Positions 24,347-34,283 of a stretch of 64,000 bases of DNA are shown piece after piece. The notes under the pieces were generated by a model that had not been told where the DNA came from, made no database searches, and worked only from the letters and a program-made list of their open reading frames with translations. The stretch lies in contig JAIESC010000096.1 in assembly GCA_019746355.1 (NCBI GenBank), positions 1-64,000 on the forward strand, in the 5' to 3' direction. The DNA is from Xanthobacteraceae bacterium (lineage in GTDB: Bacteria > Pseudomonadota > Alphaproteobacteria > Rhizobiales > Xanthobacteraceae). Made by a program: the position numbers and the translations under genes. The stretch's first letter is position 1, and each line of letters opens with the position of its first letter.

Positions 24347-25503
24347 CGCCTCCTGGAGCCGGTGACGGCAACGCCATCGAGTTCTCCCGGGACGGAAACG
24401 ACGAAATGGACGACCGCTCGCCCTTGGAAGACTCTTCAACAGCCCGCTAAGGCGTTGTCCCTGAGTGACACGTTTTACGATATTCCAGCGGTCTAACCTG
24501 GCGGCTGCCCTCAAGTATACGCGAATACTTCTCGGCCACCCGCATCATCTTTGCAGTGTTGGGGGTTGCGAAAGGCCGCCGCAAGCGCCCGGCATTCGTC
24601 TGCGCTGCCTCGGCGCGCTTTGTTTTTCGTGATGAATTCCGATGAACTCATGGGACATGACATGCGCACTATAGATTCGCGCGCTTGCCGGGGCATTCTC
24701 GGACCTCGTTCATGCCGTGGCAATTAGAAAAAATTTCGTTTGTGAACACGCCAACCTGTAACCGGCCGGGCTGCTTTTGCGAATGTTGTTGGAAAGCGCA
24801 TTTGTTTGGCCCCAGGGCACGCAGACTGAATCACCCACGGACGGGCCATAACGCCCAAAACGCATGCTCCGCAACCCGATATGGCCCGAGGTCAAGCTCA
24901 ACTCCCGGCGTCTCGCGTCAGTCTTGATGGGTATCAGCCACCTCGTTCACGTTCGGGTGAGAATGCAACCGGCCTGCCCGTTGATCCGAAGAAGTCATGG
25001 TGGGAGGTGCAACCAGATGGTTCTTGAACCCTGCGCGACTGGCAGGACATGACAATGAAAGTTGCGTGACGGTCCAGCCTGCGGACGCCCCTCGGGCATG
25101 GATGGGCACGCGCGATGCGGCCGTCGGGCTGCCCCCCGCACCCGATGGCCGCATCCCTTCGCCTCCGGTATATCCAGGACTTGAGGGCATTTGGCGCAAC
25201 GGGGCGAGGGATCGAACCGGTTACGAGGAGACGGAGCCAGATACTTCCTCACCCAAGCCACCGACACAGATACCGCCATTGAAGCCGTGCGCGGCCGGGT
25301 CGGCTTGGCGGACGCAATCGTTACTCTCGTGGATCCATCCCCATCGAAAACCTTGCATGGCCCCCTTGAGCCGATGGGACGGCCAAGAGCCAAAGCCAAA
25401 CGTGGCCAATTTAGGTGAAGCGCAAGATCGTGCCGAGCATGGCGGCGCGGACTGGAAGGCTATGAAACAGCGGTGACGCCTTACGAGACGCCTTTGAACC
25501 CAA
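24347..25503. other. 1.16-kb stretch without a recognisable gene
   Basis: No open frame here carries a known motif or a good ribosome site. The composition is patchier and locally more AT-rich than in the flanking cores (for example around 24650-24800). A short inverted repeat AAGTAT/ATACTT lies at 24513-24530. A plus-strand frame near 25230-25370 reads like protein (ARYFLTQATDTDTAIEAV) but has no credible start. Best read as decayed or recently rearranged DNA next to the polysaccharide module. Confidence 0.5.
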
Positions 25504-26769
25504 TCAGGCTGTTTGCTCATTGCGCCGGCGGCGCGGCTTGCCGACGCGATCCCGATGTATTTTTTCGCGAATGATCTCGGTCAGCTGCGCGAACTCACTG
25601 AAGGCAGGCCGTAGATCATCCAGAACAAAGCTGTCCGAGCGCTCCGTTCCGGTGGCCCATCGTACAGGCTGAGTGACAAAGCCGCCTGCGGCGCGGAGCC
25701 ATGAACCAAACTCGCCACGGCTTCGGCGCCTCAAGCTTGAGACAAGGTTGAGGGCATCCAGCGTGACGTTCCGGCTCATCACGCCTTCCCGGTACGGCAT
25801 CTGCGGGGGCATTTTCTCATGAACCATGAGGTCGTAGAGATATCGCGGAAAATCGATGCCGAGTGAGATCGGCAAGGGCAACGACCCCCAAAAGCGCGCA
25901 TTCGTCTCAACGAGGATCCAGCGTTTGGTGTCGAGATTGAAGCGAAACTCGAACATGCATACGCCGGTCAAGGCGGTGAAGCTCGCGATTTCCTTACACG
26001 CGTTGAAGAGATCGGGATCGATCGGCTCGCTGATGCGATGCGAGCTTGACCCGCCCCACCCCTCGCGCAGGCGGCGATGCTGAAAGGCGTTCAGTATCCG
26101 TCCTTCATGCGCGAGCACTGAAACTCCAATGCCCACGCCATCGAAATACTGCTCGACGAGGTAGCGTTCGCGCTCCGTGATCTGCGCCAGCACCCGGCCC
26201 AGTTCGGGTTCGGTTTCGACAATGAAGACCTTGCCCCATGCGTCCAGCCGATCGAGCGAATAGGAGCGTGCGGGCTTGATCACGAGCGGCAAGCCATAGC
26301 GCGCGATCAGGTCGGAGGCCGTGTCGGCGGGACCGAGGACCGCACCGGCTGTGATGGGGATGCCAAGCTGTACGCAGAGCGCGCGGGTTTGAGCTTTGTC
26401 GAACAGCAGATCAATTGCGTTCGATGCCGGGATCGCCACCCGAAATTCGGCGAATTCGTCGCGATGCCGGTTGAAGCAAAGGATCGATCTGTCGTCGCAG
26501 CAGGGGACGATCAGATCGAAGCTTTGTCGCCCGAGCAGGCCCCGAACCGCGCCGAGCCACCCTTCTGGATCGTCTGAATAGCGCGGTACCCGATGTATCC
26601 CGGCGATGTAACGCGACTTCAGGGCAGGCGCGCGCCAATTGAACGGGACGGCATGCACCTCCTTGCCGCTGCGCCCCAGTGAACGCACGACCGCGAGAAA
26701 AATTCGCATATCGTCGCCAAACACAAGCACGCGGCCAGGTGATTGGGTTTTCATCTTGTGCTCTGTCAT
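25504..26769 (-). CDS. ATP-grasp domain protein (carboxylate-amine ligase type)
   Basis: A 421-residue ATP-grasp enzyme. The N-terminal pre-ATP-grasp fold begins RVLVFGDDMRIFLAVVRSLG. The grasp contains DKAQTRALCVQLGIPITAG, GLPLVIKPARSYSL (ATP-binding Lys), YLVEQYFDGVGIGVSVLAHEG, and the metal site CMFEFRFNLDTKRWILVETNARFWGS. Such enzymes join a carboxylate to an amine using ATP. In surface-polysaccharide clusters they are usually linked to amino-acid decoration of sugars. Divergent (about 235 bp) from the three-gene plus-strand set that follows. Confidence 0.85.
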   Translation of the reverse strand: MTEHKMKTQSPGRVLVFGDDMRIFLAVVRSLGRSGKEVHAVPFNWRAPALKSRYIAGIHRVPRYSDDPEGWLGAVRGLLGRQSFDLIVPCCDDRSILCFNRHRDEFAEFRVAIPASNAIDLLFDKAQTRALCVQLGIPITAGAVLGPADTASDLIARYGLPLVIKPARSYSLDRLDAWGKVFIVETEPELGRVLAQITERERYLVEQYFDGVGIGVSVLAHEGRILNAFQHRRLREGWGGSSSHRISEPIDPDLFNACKEIASFTALTGVCMFEFRFNLDTKRWILVETNARFWGSLPLPISLGIDFPRYLYDLMVHEKMPPQMPYREGVMSRNVTLDALNLVSSLRRRSRGEFGSWLRAAGGFVTQPVRWATGTERSDSFVLDDLRPAFSEFAQLTEIIREKIHRDRVGKPRRRRNEQTA

Positions 26770-27004
26770 GCGGTCCGAAGTTCCGACCCGTGGCTCATCT
26801 TACGCCGGTGCGGTTAAGCATGGGTGTTGTCGCACGGCACGCAATGCACACAGTTTACGAGAAGCACGACCAGCGTCGAAAATTTGAAGCGACTTCCTAA
26901 CGATTTCTTCACTTTGGTTGCAGCTACCAAAGAACCTTCACGTGTTATGAGGAGGCTTTGCGTAGGCTGGTGAGCGTAAATTGCACTGGGTTGTGTGAAC
27001 TTCG

Positions 27005-28171
27005 ATGTTGCAAGCAAAAAGCCAGACCTTTCTGAGGGGAGAGCTGATCGGTATCGAGGAATTGCGGGGAATCCGCCCGCACTGGGACGACTTGTGCACA
27101 CGCGTTGTTGAGGAGAATGTTTACTACACGCCGCAATACGCGCATGCCCTGCTCGACAACCTGCCACATGAGGACGTTGGGGTTGCCGTGGTCTGGCAAG
27201 GGCAGCGTCTGGTCGCGCTGCTGCCGGGGGTCCTCAGTTCGTTTTCGCTGTCGCCCCTGTCCCCGTCCGAAGCGTGGCGCACTCCTTATACGTTCAGCTG
27301 CACGCCGCTGCTCGACCGTGAGCTGGCTCAGGATGCCGCCGGGGCGCTGCTTGACCTCTTGGCGCGGTCTTGCGGTAGCGAGTGGCACTTTCCAACGCTC
27401 AACATCGACGGTCCGGCGTGTCAGGCCTTGGCGGCGGCTTTACGCGAAGCAGGCATACCCTTTGACTTTTCCGCCGGTTTCGAGCGGGCGGCGTTGACGC
27501 GCGGCCTCAGCTTTGCGGACTACCTTGCCAAGCTTTTTCCAACGCGCCGCCGCAAGGATCTGCAGCGCAACCGCCGGCGTCTTGAGGCGCTGGGCCTCGT
27601 CGCGCACCGGGCTTACTCCGACGGTGAAGGGCTGCACCGGGCGGTTGAAGCGTTTTTGTCCATTGAAGCGAGCGGCTGGAAGGGGGCGCAGGGAACCGCA
27701 CTTGCGAATGAACCGCACACCAAGCGCTTCGCCCAGCAGGCCTTCGTCGAAGGCAATTCGCGCGTGGACTTGCTCACGCTCAACGGCGTGCCCATCGCCG
27801 CGAGCGTGGCGGTGTTTGCCGGACGTGTCGGCTTTACCGTGAAATGCGCCTACGACGAGCGCTACCGCGGCTATAGCGCGGGGTTGTTGCTCGAGCTGGA
27901 GGTCATCCGCAGCTTTTGTGAGGAGGGCTGGGCCGACCGCCTTGATGCCGCAACGGCTGGTGCCCACGTGATCGATGAGTTGTGGACGGACCGCATACGC
28001 GTCGCTGATCTGTTGCTGTCCTTCTCCTCGACGCAGCCTGAGTTACGCGTGGCGGCACTGAAGGGCTGGAACGATATCAAACGCGAGGTCAAGGAGGCGC
28101 TGCGCGACCAGCCCATCAGTGGTTATCTCAAGCGCCTCCAGCCCCGGCTGCGCCGTTTGGGGGGTGGATGA
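27005..28171 (+). CDS. GNAT/FemAB-like acyltransferase (CelD/BcsL family)
   Basis: A 388-residue protein of the Acetyltransf_6 group. The family core lies in residues 180-320: FPTRRRKDLQRNRRRLEALG, AFLSIEASGWKGAQGTAL, FVEGNSRVDLLTLNGVPIAASVAVFAGRVGFTVKCAYDERYRGYSAGLLLELEVI. Members are associated with cellulose and exopolysaccharide biosynthesis and are thought to acylate or aminoacylate sugars. The stop overlaps the flippase start (ATGATG), so the two are coupled. Confidence 0.85.
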   Translation: MLQAKSQTFLRGELIGIEELRGIRPHWDDLCTRVVEENVYYTPQYAHALLDNLPHEDVGVAVVWQGQRLVALLPGVLSSFSLSPLSPSEAWRTPYTFSCTPLLDRELAQDAAGALLDLLARSCGSEWHFPTLNIDGPACQALAAALREAGIPFDFSAGFERAALTRGLSFADYLAKLFPTRRRKDLQRNRRRLEALGLVAHRAYSDGEGLHRAVEAFLSIEASGWKGAQGTALANEPHTKRFAQQAFVEGNSRVDLLTLNGVPIAASVAVFAGRVGFTVKCAYDERYRGYSAGLLLELEVIRSFCEEGWADRLDAATAGAHVIDELWTDRIRVADLLLSFSSTQPELRVAALKGWNDIKREVKEALRDQPISGYLKRLQPRLRRLGGG

Positions 28172-29502
28172 TGCTGACGTCCTCTCCCTCGAACGACGCA
28201 GCGTCGGTTTTTTCCGTCCATTCGCTCCTGGCCCGAGGGAGACGCCTGCTTCGCTCCGCGCAGGCGCTGAGTTGGCTCGACCAGGGGCTGGTCAGTGCGA
28301 CGAGCTTCCTGTGTCTGGTGTTGGTGGCACGGTGGGCCGACTCGGCGGCACTGGGAATCTTTGCATTCGGCCTGTCCCTGGTCGCGATATTGCTGGCCGC
28401 ACTCGAGGCCTTGGTCATAAGGCCATACACCGTTCGATTGCACCGGGCGGACATACCGGCAGCCCAACGGACCTCGCAGGCATTCTGGCTGACGCTGACG
28501 TTGTGTGCTGTTTCGGCAGCGGCTTTCGCGACTGCATTCGCCGTGAGCATCCGGGCGGATGCGCAACCGTATATGCAGCATGTGTTGCTGGCCCTGGCAC
28601 TGACCGGTCCGTGCCTGCTGCTGCGTGAGTTTGCGCGAAAACACGCCTATGCTCATCTGCGTGTTCGCGACGCGCTTCTTGTCAGCGCTCCGGCATGTGT
28701 CCTGACGCTCGGAATGTTGGCGTTGCTGCGATGGAACGATGCGCTGACGGCCGCCAGTGCGATCGCGGCGATCGGAGCTGCGTCAGCGGTTTCGGCGTTG
28801 GTTTGGCTTGCCGGAAATGGATGGTTGCAGAAACCCGATCTTGCCGAGGGGTGGCGGCAGAGCTGGGGGCTCGGCAAATGGTTGCTGGCAGCCCAGGCAG
28901 CAATTCAGGCCCAGGCTTATGCGACGCCCTGGGTCACTCTCGTGATCGGCGGAGCGTCGATGGCTGGCGTTTACGCTGCCCTCGCCAGCATCGTGGGATG
29001 TGCCAACCCGCTGCTGCAAGGCATTTTCAATCTTCTAATTCCGCAATCGTCCCGCGCGCTTCACGAGGGCGGCGTGACAGCGTTGCGGCAAAAGGCCATG
29101 CGCTCGACCCTGCAGCTTGCCGTAGTCATGGGTTTTTTCTGCCTGGCACTTGCCCTGTGCGGTGAATGGCTCATGAGCCTGCTCTACCCTCCCGAGTACC
29201 GGAACCACGGTCAGATTCTCGTCATTCTTGGCCTGGCGGCCTGGGCCGGATCGCTTGGCGTGCCTGCGTCGATCGCGCTCGCGGCGGCCGAACGCGGCAG
29301 CGCTGTGGCCTTCGCGGTGGGCATAACCGCGCTGATCAACCTGGCCTTGATCGTCGTGCTGTTGCCCAAGACAGGTCTTTTCGGAGCGGCTGTGGCGACG
29401 CTGGGCGCTGAGTTGATCGGAAGTCTCGCGCGCTGGACCACGTTTCTCGTGCTGGTGAAGAACGGGTCGCAGGCTCCCGCGCTCAAAGCGGTTTCGCGAT
29501 AA
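28168..29502 (+). CDS. Wzx/MATE-like polysaccharide flippase
   Basis: A 444-residue polytopic membrane protein with about 12 hydrophobic helices, beginning LSWLDQGLVSATSFLCLVLVARWADSAALGIFAFGLSLVAILLA. It has the polysaccharide-biosynthesis layout (GVYAALASIVGCANPLLQGIFNLLIPQSSRALHEGG, LMSLLYPPEYRNHGQILVILG). It would move a lipid-linked sugar unit across the inner membrane. Coupled to the acyltransferase upstream, 18 bp before the kinase-fusion gene. Confidence 0.85.
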   Translation: MMLTSSPSNDAASVFSVHSLLARGRRLLRSAQALSWLDQGLVSATSFLCLVLVARWADSAALGIFAFGLSLVAILLAALEALVIRPYTVRLHRADIPAAQRTSQAFWLTLTLCAVSAAAFATAFAVSIRADAQPYMQHVLLALALTGPCLLLREFARKHAYAHLRVRDALLVSAPACVLTLGMLALLRWNDALTAASAIAAIGAASAVSALVWLAGNGWLQKPDLAEGWRQSWGLGKWLLAAQAAIQAQAYATPWVTLVIGGASMAGVYAALASIVGCANPLLQGIFNLLIPQSSRALHEGGVTALRQKAMRSTLQLAVVMGFFCLALALCGEWLMSLLYPPEYRNHGQILVILGLAAWAGSLGVPASIALAAAERGSAVAFAVGITALINLALIVVLLPKTGLFGAAVATLGAELIGSLARWTTFLVLVKNGSQAPALKAVSR

Positions 29503-29520
29503 CAGGCCATACGGTATGCG

Positions 29521-30933
29521 ATGATGCTCGCTCAAAAAGCTGACGATCTCCGGCGGCACGACCAAGCGGCAGGCGCGATCCTGCAGCGAGTGATTGCGAC
29601 ATTGGAGACGGCTGGGATCCGAACCTGCATTCTTCATGGATACCGGGCATTGCCTGACCACCCGCCGTCGGATGTCGATTGCGTTGTGTCGGCGGACACG
29701 AGCGATGTCGTTCGATTGCTGGACCGCCACCGGAACAGCATCGGTGCGCGGATTGTCCATCGTGATGGCTCGTATGTCGTTCTGGCCGCTCAAGCAGGGG
29801 ATGGCTTGCCCATCTTTCTCTGCCTTGATCTGATGCGCGACTGCGCGGTCGAGGACCTGGTCCTGTATGCCGGAGATGAGGTCCTCGCGTCGCGACGGCG
29901 TTTTGGACAATTCTGGGTCCCCGCAGCCGCCGTTTCATTCACGGCATATCTCGCCCGCTCGGTCTACAAAGGCCGGCTCGATCAGACGCGCATCGAGCAA
30001 ATCGAGGACTTCTACAAGGAGAACCCGCGCGCGGCCGAAGCCGGGCTGACGCATTTCTGGAAGCCGGGCACGTCGAAGCATCTCGCGCGGGCCGCGGGCC
30101 GGGCCGAATGGGAGCGCGTTCGCGCCGATGCCGGAAGGCTGCGGCGAGACCTGATCCTGAACTGCTTGAGGCGCGCGCCCTTGAAATTCTTGCTGGGCCG
30201 GTTGCGCTCCACGATGCGGCGGACGTCGCGGCTGATCAGGCCGACCGGCATCGCCGTGGTGCTGCTTGGTCCCGATGGCGCCGGCAAATCATCCGCCATT
30301 GAAGCCCTCGGCGCCGTCCTCAAGAACGCATTCGTTCGGCAGGAGGTTCGCGGCTTCGCGCCAGCGCTGTCGCGGCTGTGGAACCGGGAGCCCCGCAACA
30401 CCGCAGAGCCGCACGGGCTGCCGGTTCGCTCCTGGCCGCTCTCGCTGCTGCGTGCCGGCTATTGGGTTGCTTACAATTTATGGTCTCATCTGAGCCTGCA
30501 CCTGGCGCGGGCGCGCTCGACGCTGGTGCTTTACGATCGGCACTTCACCGACATTCTGATCGATCCGCGCCGCTATCGTTACGGCGGCCCGCGTTGGGCG
30601 TTGCGCTTGAACACCTGGCTCATGCCGCGATCCGATCTTGTCCTGCTGCTTGATGCTCCTGCGGAAACGCTGCAGGCGCGCAAGCAGGAAGTCCCTTTTG
30701 CCGAGACAGCACGCCAACGCGCGCTATATCGGGAGTTCGTCAGAGGTTTGAGAAACGGCCATGTCATTGATGCCGACCGTTCGCGCGAGCACGTGGCGGC
30801 GCAGGCCGCATCGATTATTCTCAACCGGCAGGCGGAACGCCATAGCCGGTCCTCGAACTCGTTTGGTCTTGTTTTAAGACGGCCCCTTGGCGGTCTGTTA
30901 ACCTCATCACCGCCAGAAAAACCGCAAACGTAG
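29521..30933 (+). CDS. fusion: nucleotidyltransferase-like domain plus thymidylate kinase-like P-loop domain
   Basis: A 470-residue two-domain protein. Residues 25-135 resemble nucleotidyltransferase-fold proteins (ILHGYRALPDHPPSDVDCVV, with Asp51 and Asp53 as the DxD pair). Residues 243-440 are a thymidylate-kinase-like NTPase: Walker A LLGPDGAGKSS (250-258), LVLYDRHFTDILIDPRRYRYGGP, and LVLLLDAPAETLQARKQE. Thymidylate-kinase-like proteins of unknown substrate are common in exopolysaccharide loci. The substrate is probably a sugar nucleotide or polyol, not dTMP. Last gene of the module. Confidence 0.8.
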   Translation: MMLAQKADDLRRHDQAAGAILQRVIATLETAGIRTCILHGYRALPDHPPSDVDCVVSADTSDVVRLLDRHRNSIGARIVHRDGSYVVLAAQAGDGLPIFLCLDLMRDCAVEDLVLYAGDEVLASRRRFGQFWVPAAAVSFTAYLARSVYKGRLDQTRIEQIEDFYKENPRAAEAGLTHFWKPGTSKHLARAAGRAEWERVRADAGRLRRDLILNCLRRAPLKFLLGRLRSTMRRTSRLIRPTGIAVVLLGPDGAGKSSAIEALGAVLKNAFVRQEVRGFAPALSRLWNREPRNTAEPHGLPVRSWPLSLLRAGYWVAYNLWSHLSLHLARARSTLVLYDRHFTDILIDPRRYRYGGPRWALRLNTWLMPRSDLVLLLDAPAETLQARKQEVPFAETARQRALYREFVRGLRNGHVIDADRSREHVAAQAASIILNRQAERHSRSSNSFGLVLRRPLGGLLTSSPPEKPQT

Positions 30934-31136
30934 ATGCCGCGCACCCAAACTCGTCCCGGCGCGGGCTCATAGCCCATTTCGTTCCGACGTAGCAGGACCT
31001 CTCTGCGGACTGAGACGGAGCCCGGCGTCGACTCCAGCGAGGAAAAACTTTTTGAGCTTGGCCTGTGATGAACCCGCCGATCCGATGATCGCGACGATTT
31101 TCGCTCGGCGGCGGCGGCGCATATCGCCCGTGATGA

Positions 31137-32408
31137 TTATGGTGCAGCGATTAGAATTGCGCGAAAGTCGTTGACATTGGTTAGCGTTGGTCCGGTTATG
31201 ACTTGGTCCTTCAGCGCTTCGAAGAAGCTGTGGCCATCATTGTTTGCCAGCATCTCCGCAGGACGCATACCAAGCGCTGCAGCCCGCTGCAATGTGCTGG
31301 GAGCGACAATTGCGCCGGCTATCTCTTCGGCGCCATCGACGCCATCCGTATCTGCCGCAATTCCCCAAATATTGGGCATCCCGCGCAGCGCGAGAGCGAG
31401 GGACAGCTGGAACTCGACGTTGCGACCGCCGCGTCCTCTTCCGCGGACCGTCACCGTCGTCTCTCCCCCGGAAAGCAAGACACATGGTGCCGGCACAGGC
31501 TGCTGATAACGGACGACCTGTTGTGCGATGCCGGCCATGGCACGCGCAACCTCCCGTGCCTCTCCCTCGATCGCGTCGCCAAGGATCACGGGCAGGATGT
31601 TGCACCGCATGGCGACTTCGGCCGCGGCCAGCAATGAGGCCTGCGGCGTCGCGATGATGCGAGCGCCGGTATTTGCCAATCGGGGATCACCCGGCTTCGG
31701 CGTCTCTTCATGGCTTGCCTTGAGTTGCTCCAGCACTACCCTCGGCTTCGAGATGCCGTACTTGGCGAGAATCCGGAGTGCATCAGCGAACGTGGTGGGA
31801 TCGGCAACAGTCGGGCCGGACGCGATCACGGCAGGGTCATCGCCCGGCACGTCCGAGATGACCAATGTGACAAGGCGTGCCGGATGAGCCGCCGCCGCCA
31901 AGCGTCCGCCTTTGATCGCAGAGATATGCTTGCGAACACAATTCACCTCGTCGATGGAGGCGCCCGACGCCAGCAACGCCCGGTTCACAGCTTGCTTGTC
32001 CGCCAGCGTCAAGCCCTCGGCCGGCGCCACCAGCAAGGCCGAGCCGCCGCCCGAGATGAGAGCAACAACCAGATCGTCAGGTCCGAGGCCCTGCACCGCC
32101 TCCAGAATGCGGCGGGCCACTTTTTCACCTGCGGCGTCCGGCACGGGATGGGAAGCCTCCACGATCTCGATACGTCGGCATGGCACTCCATGGCCGTAGC
32201 TCGTGACGACCAGACCTGAAAGCTCCCCGTTCCAGCTTTGCTCGAATGCTCGAGCCATCGCCGCCGACGCCTTGCCGGCCCCGACCACGACAGTTCGCCC
32301 GCGCGGGGGAGCAGGCAGGTTGCAGGGGATGGCCCTGGCCGGGTCCGCCGCCGCGATCGCGGAATCGAACATCCGGCGAAGCAGAGCTCGAGCTTCGTCG
32401 TCGCGCAT
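31137..32408 (-). CDS. ttuD: glycerate 2-kinase / hydroxypyruvate reductase (TtuD, MOFRL family)
   Basis: A 423-residue MOFRL-type glycerate kinase. The ATG at 32408 (MRDDEARALLRRMFDSAIAAADP) has a GAGGAAA ribosome site; an upstream in-frame Met is rejected. Motifs are VVVGAGKASAAMARAFE, LISGGGSALLVAP, NCVRKHISAIKGGRLA, PGDDPAVIASGPTVADPTT and the C-terminal GIAADTDGVDGAEEIAG. It phosphorylates glycerate to 2-phosphoglycerate, ending the glyoxylate assimilation line. Fourth gene of the gcl-hyi-glxR-ttuD set. Confidence 0.9.
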   Translation of the reverse strand: MRDDEARALLRRMFDSAIAAADPARAIPCNLPAPPRGRTVVVGAGKASAAMARAFEQSWNGELSGLVVTSYGHGVPCRRIEIVEASHPVPDAAGEKVARRILEAVQGLGPDDLVVALISGGGSALLVAPAEGLTLADKQAVNRALLASGASIDEVNCVRKHISAIKGGRLAAAAHPARLVTLVISDVPGDDPAVIASGPTVADPTTFADALRILAKYGISKPRVVLEQLKASHEETPKPGDPRLANTGARIIATPQASLLAAAEVAMRCNILPVILGDAIEGEAREVARAMAGIAQQVVRYQQPVPAPCVLLSGGETTVTVRGRGRGGRNVEFQLSLALALRGMPNIWGIAADTDGVDGAEEIAGAIVAPSTLQRAAALGMRPAEMLANNDGHSFFEALKDQVITGPTLTNVNDFRAILIAAP

Positions 32409-32496
32409 GGCGCTGTTTCCTCTCTCACGCACCGGCACATACGGTCAGCAAGCGTCGGCGTTGGCGAGCATGGAGGTCAGGTTTTGCAGTGTGACG

Positions 32497-33390
32497 TCAG
32501 CTCCCGGCCTTGGCGCCGATCTCGTGGTTGGCCATGATTTCCAGCGCTCGCACCATGCCGGAGTGGTCCCACCGGGAGCCGCCGTGTGCTGAGCAGGCGT
32601 TGAAGAGCTCCTGTGCCGTCGCTGTGTTGGGCAGCGACAGGCCGAGCGCGCGAGCGCTGGACAGGGCGAGGTTCAGGTCTTTCTGGTGCAGCTCGATGCG
32701 GAAGCCGGGATCGAACGTGCGCTTGATCATGCGCTCGCCATGCAGCTCCAAGATGCGTGAGGTGGCAAGACCGCCCATCAGGGCTTGACGGACCCGGGCC
32801 GGGTCGGCGCCTGCCCGCGAGGCGAATAGCAGCGCCTCGGCTACGGCCTCGATGGTCAGAGCGACGATAATTTGGTTCGCCACCTTGCAGGTCTGGCCGT
32901 CCCCGTTGCCGCCGACCAGACTGATGTTCTTGCCAAGCGCCTCGAAGATCGGCCTCACCTTGTCGAACGCAGCCTGGCCGCCACCGCACATGATCGAGAG
33001 CGTAGCCTGCTTGGCGCCGACTTCGCCGCCGGAGACCGGTGCGTCGATGTACTCGCAGCCCAGATCATTGACCCGCTGGGCGAACTCCTTGGTCGCAACC
33101 GGCGAGATCGAGCTCATGTCGACCACGATCTTGCCTTTGCTCAGTCCATCGGCGACGCCGCCCTCGCTGAACAGCACCTTCGCGACGTCTGGGGTATCAG
33201 GCACCATCACGATGATGATGTCGGCGCTCCGGGCAACCTCTTTGCCGTTCTTGCAGACCCTGCCGCGCGAAGCCAGGGATGCCGGAACGCTCGGCAGGCT
33301 GAACAGGCTGAGCTCGTGCCCTGCGTCGATGAGATGACTCGCCATGGGCGTGCCCATGATACCCAGACCGATGAAGCCGACCTTTGCCAT
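32497..33390 (-). CDS. glxR: 2-hydroxy-3-oxopropionate (tartronate semialdehyde) reductase
   Basis: A 297-residue beta-hydroxyacid dehydrogenase. The start at 33390 (MAKVGFIGLGIMGTPMASHL) carries the NAD(P)-binding GxGxxG. The substrate-binding signature is YIDAPVSGGEVGAKQATLSIMCGG; Lys in GDGQTCKVANQIIVALTIEAVAEAL is catalytic. It reduces tartronate semialdehyde from Gcl to glycerate. Between hyi and the glycerate kinase, same strand. Confidence 0.92.
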   Translation of the reverse strand: MAKVGFIGLGIMGTPMASHLIDAGHELSLFSLPSVPASLASRGRVCKNGKEVARSADIIIVMVPDTPDVAKVLFSEGGVADGLSKGKIVVDMSSISPVATKEFAQRVNDLGCEYIDAPVSGGEVGAKQATLSIMCGGGQAAFDKVRPIFEALGKNISLVGGNGDGQTCKVANQIIVALTIEAVAEALLFASRAGADPARVRQALMGGLATSRILELHGERMIKRTFDPGFRIELHQKDLNLALSSARALGLSLPNTATAQELFNACSAHGGSRWDHSGMVRALEIMANHEIGAKAGS

Positions 33391-33421
33391 GATTGCTGCC
33401 TCTCGATGAATCGCTGCTTGA

Positions 33422-34207
33422 TCAGGAATTGGTGGCGGCACGCGCCAGCCATCCAAGTCCATCGACGGTTGTCGTCCTGGGCTTGTATTCGCAGCCTATC
33501 CAGCCGCCGTATCCCATCTCGTCGATGCGACGGAACAGGTAGTCGTAGTTGATCTCGCCGATGCCGGGCTCATTGCGGCCCGGGTTGCCCGCGAACTGGA
33601 TGTGGGCGATCCGCGGGAGATGCTTTGCGATCGTAGCCGCCAGCTCTCCCTCCATGCGCTGCATGTGATAGATGTCGTACTGGAGCCAGAGGTTCTTCTC
33701 GCCGATCTCGTCGAACAGCGCCACGGTCTGGTCTGTGCGTGTGAGATAGAAGCCCGGAATATCGAAGCTGTTGACCGCCTCGACGAGCAGCTTGATGCCT
33801 TCGCGGTCGAGCGCGCGGGCAGCAAAGCCAAGGTTGTCGACAAGCACCCTGCGAACCGCGTCTGGCTTCGCCTCGGGCGGAGCGATGCCGACGAGGCAGT
33901 TGAGTTGCTTGCATTGCAGCGCCTTGGCGTACTCGATCGCACTACCGACGCCGTCCTTGAACTCGCCTTCCCGGCCGGGAATGCAGGCGACACCACGTTC
34001 GCCTTTGCTCCAATCGCCGGCCGGGAGATTGTGCAGAACCTGGACCAGCTTGTGCTCGGCCAAAGCCTCGGCGAGCGCGGCCTTGGGGTAGGGATACGGA
34101 AACAGGTATTCGACACCATGGAAGCCCGCCTTTGCAGCGGCGCCGAACCGGTCGAGAAACTCAACCTCGTTGAACAGCATCGTCAGGTTGGCAGCGAACT
34201 TGGGCAT
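33422..34207 (-). CDS. hyi: hydroxypyruvate isomerase
   Basis: A 261-residue TIM-barrel isomerase; the start at 34207 (MPKFAANLTMLFNEVEFLDRF) matches the family length of about 258 and has a GAGGA ribosome site. Features are KAGFHGVEYLFPY, LLVEAVNSFDIPGFYLTRTDQ, LQYDIYHMQRMEG, HIQFAGNPGRNEPGIGEINY and GWIGCEYKP (metal-binding Glu, Asp, His, Glu). It interconverts hydroxypyruvate and tartronate semialdehyde. Confidence 0.92.
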   Translation of the reverse strand: MPKFAANLTMLFNEVEFLDRFGAAAKAGFHGVEYLFPYPYPKAALAEALAEHKLVQVLHNLPAGDWSKGERGVACIPGREGEFKDGVGSAIEYAKALQCKQLNCLVGIAPPEAKPDAVRRVLVDNLGFAARALDREGIKLLVEAVNSFDIPGFYLTRTDQTVALFDEIGEKNLWLQYDIYHMQRMEGELAATIAKHLPRIAHIQFAGNPGRNEPGIGEINYDYLFRRIDEMGYGGWIGCEYKPRTTTVDGLGWLARAATNS

Positions 34208-34283
34208 GGCGATCCTCGTCATCTCCGTGCATTGTGTTCCCGCTTGTCGACGTCCGGCATGCAGGGCGGCGGCTCGCAGGCGC

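Noticed and set aside
24513..24530. AAGTAT/ATACTT inverted repeat in the gene-poor stretch
   Set aside because: Only 6-bp arms, no neighbouring gene start, no second copy noticed.
28123..28656. Minus-strand frames opposite the flippase start
   Set aside because: No ribosome site or motif; they mirror the membrane-protein coding strand.
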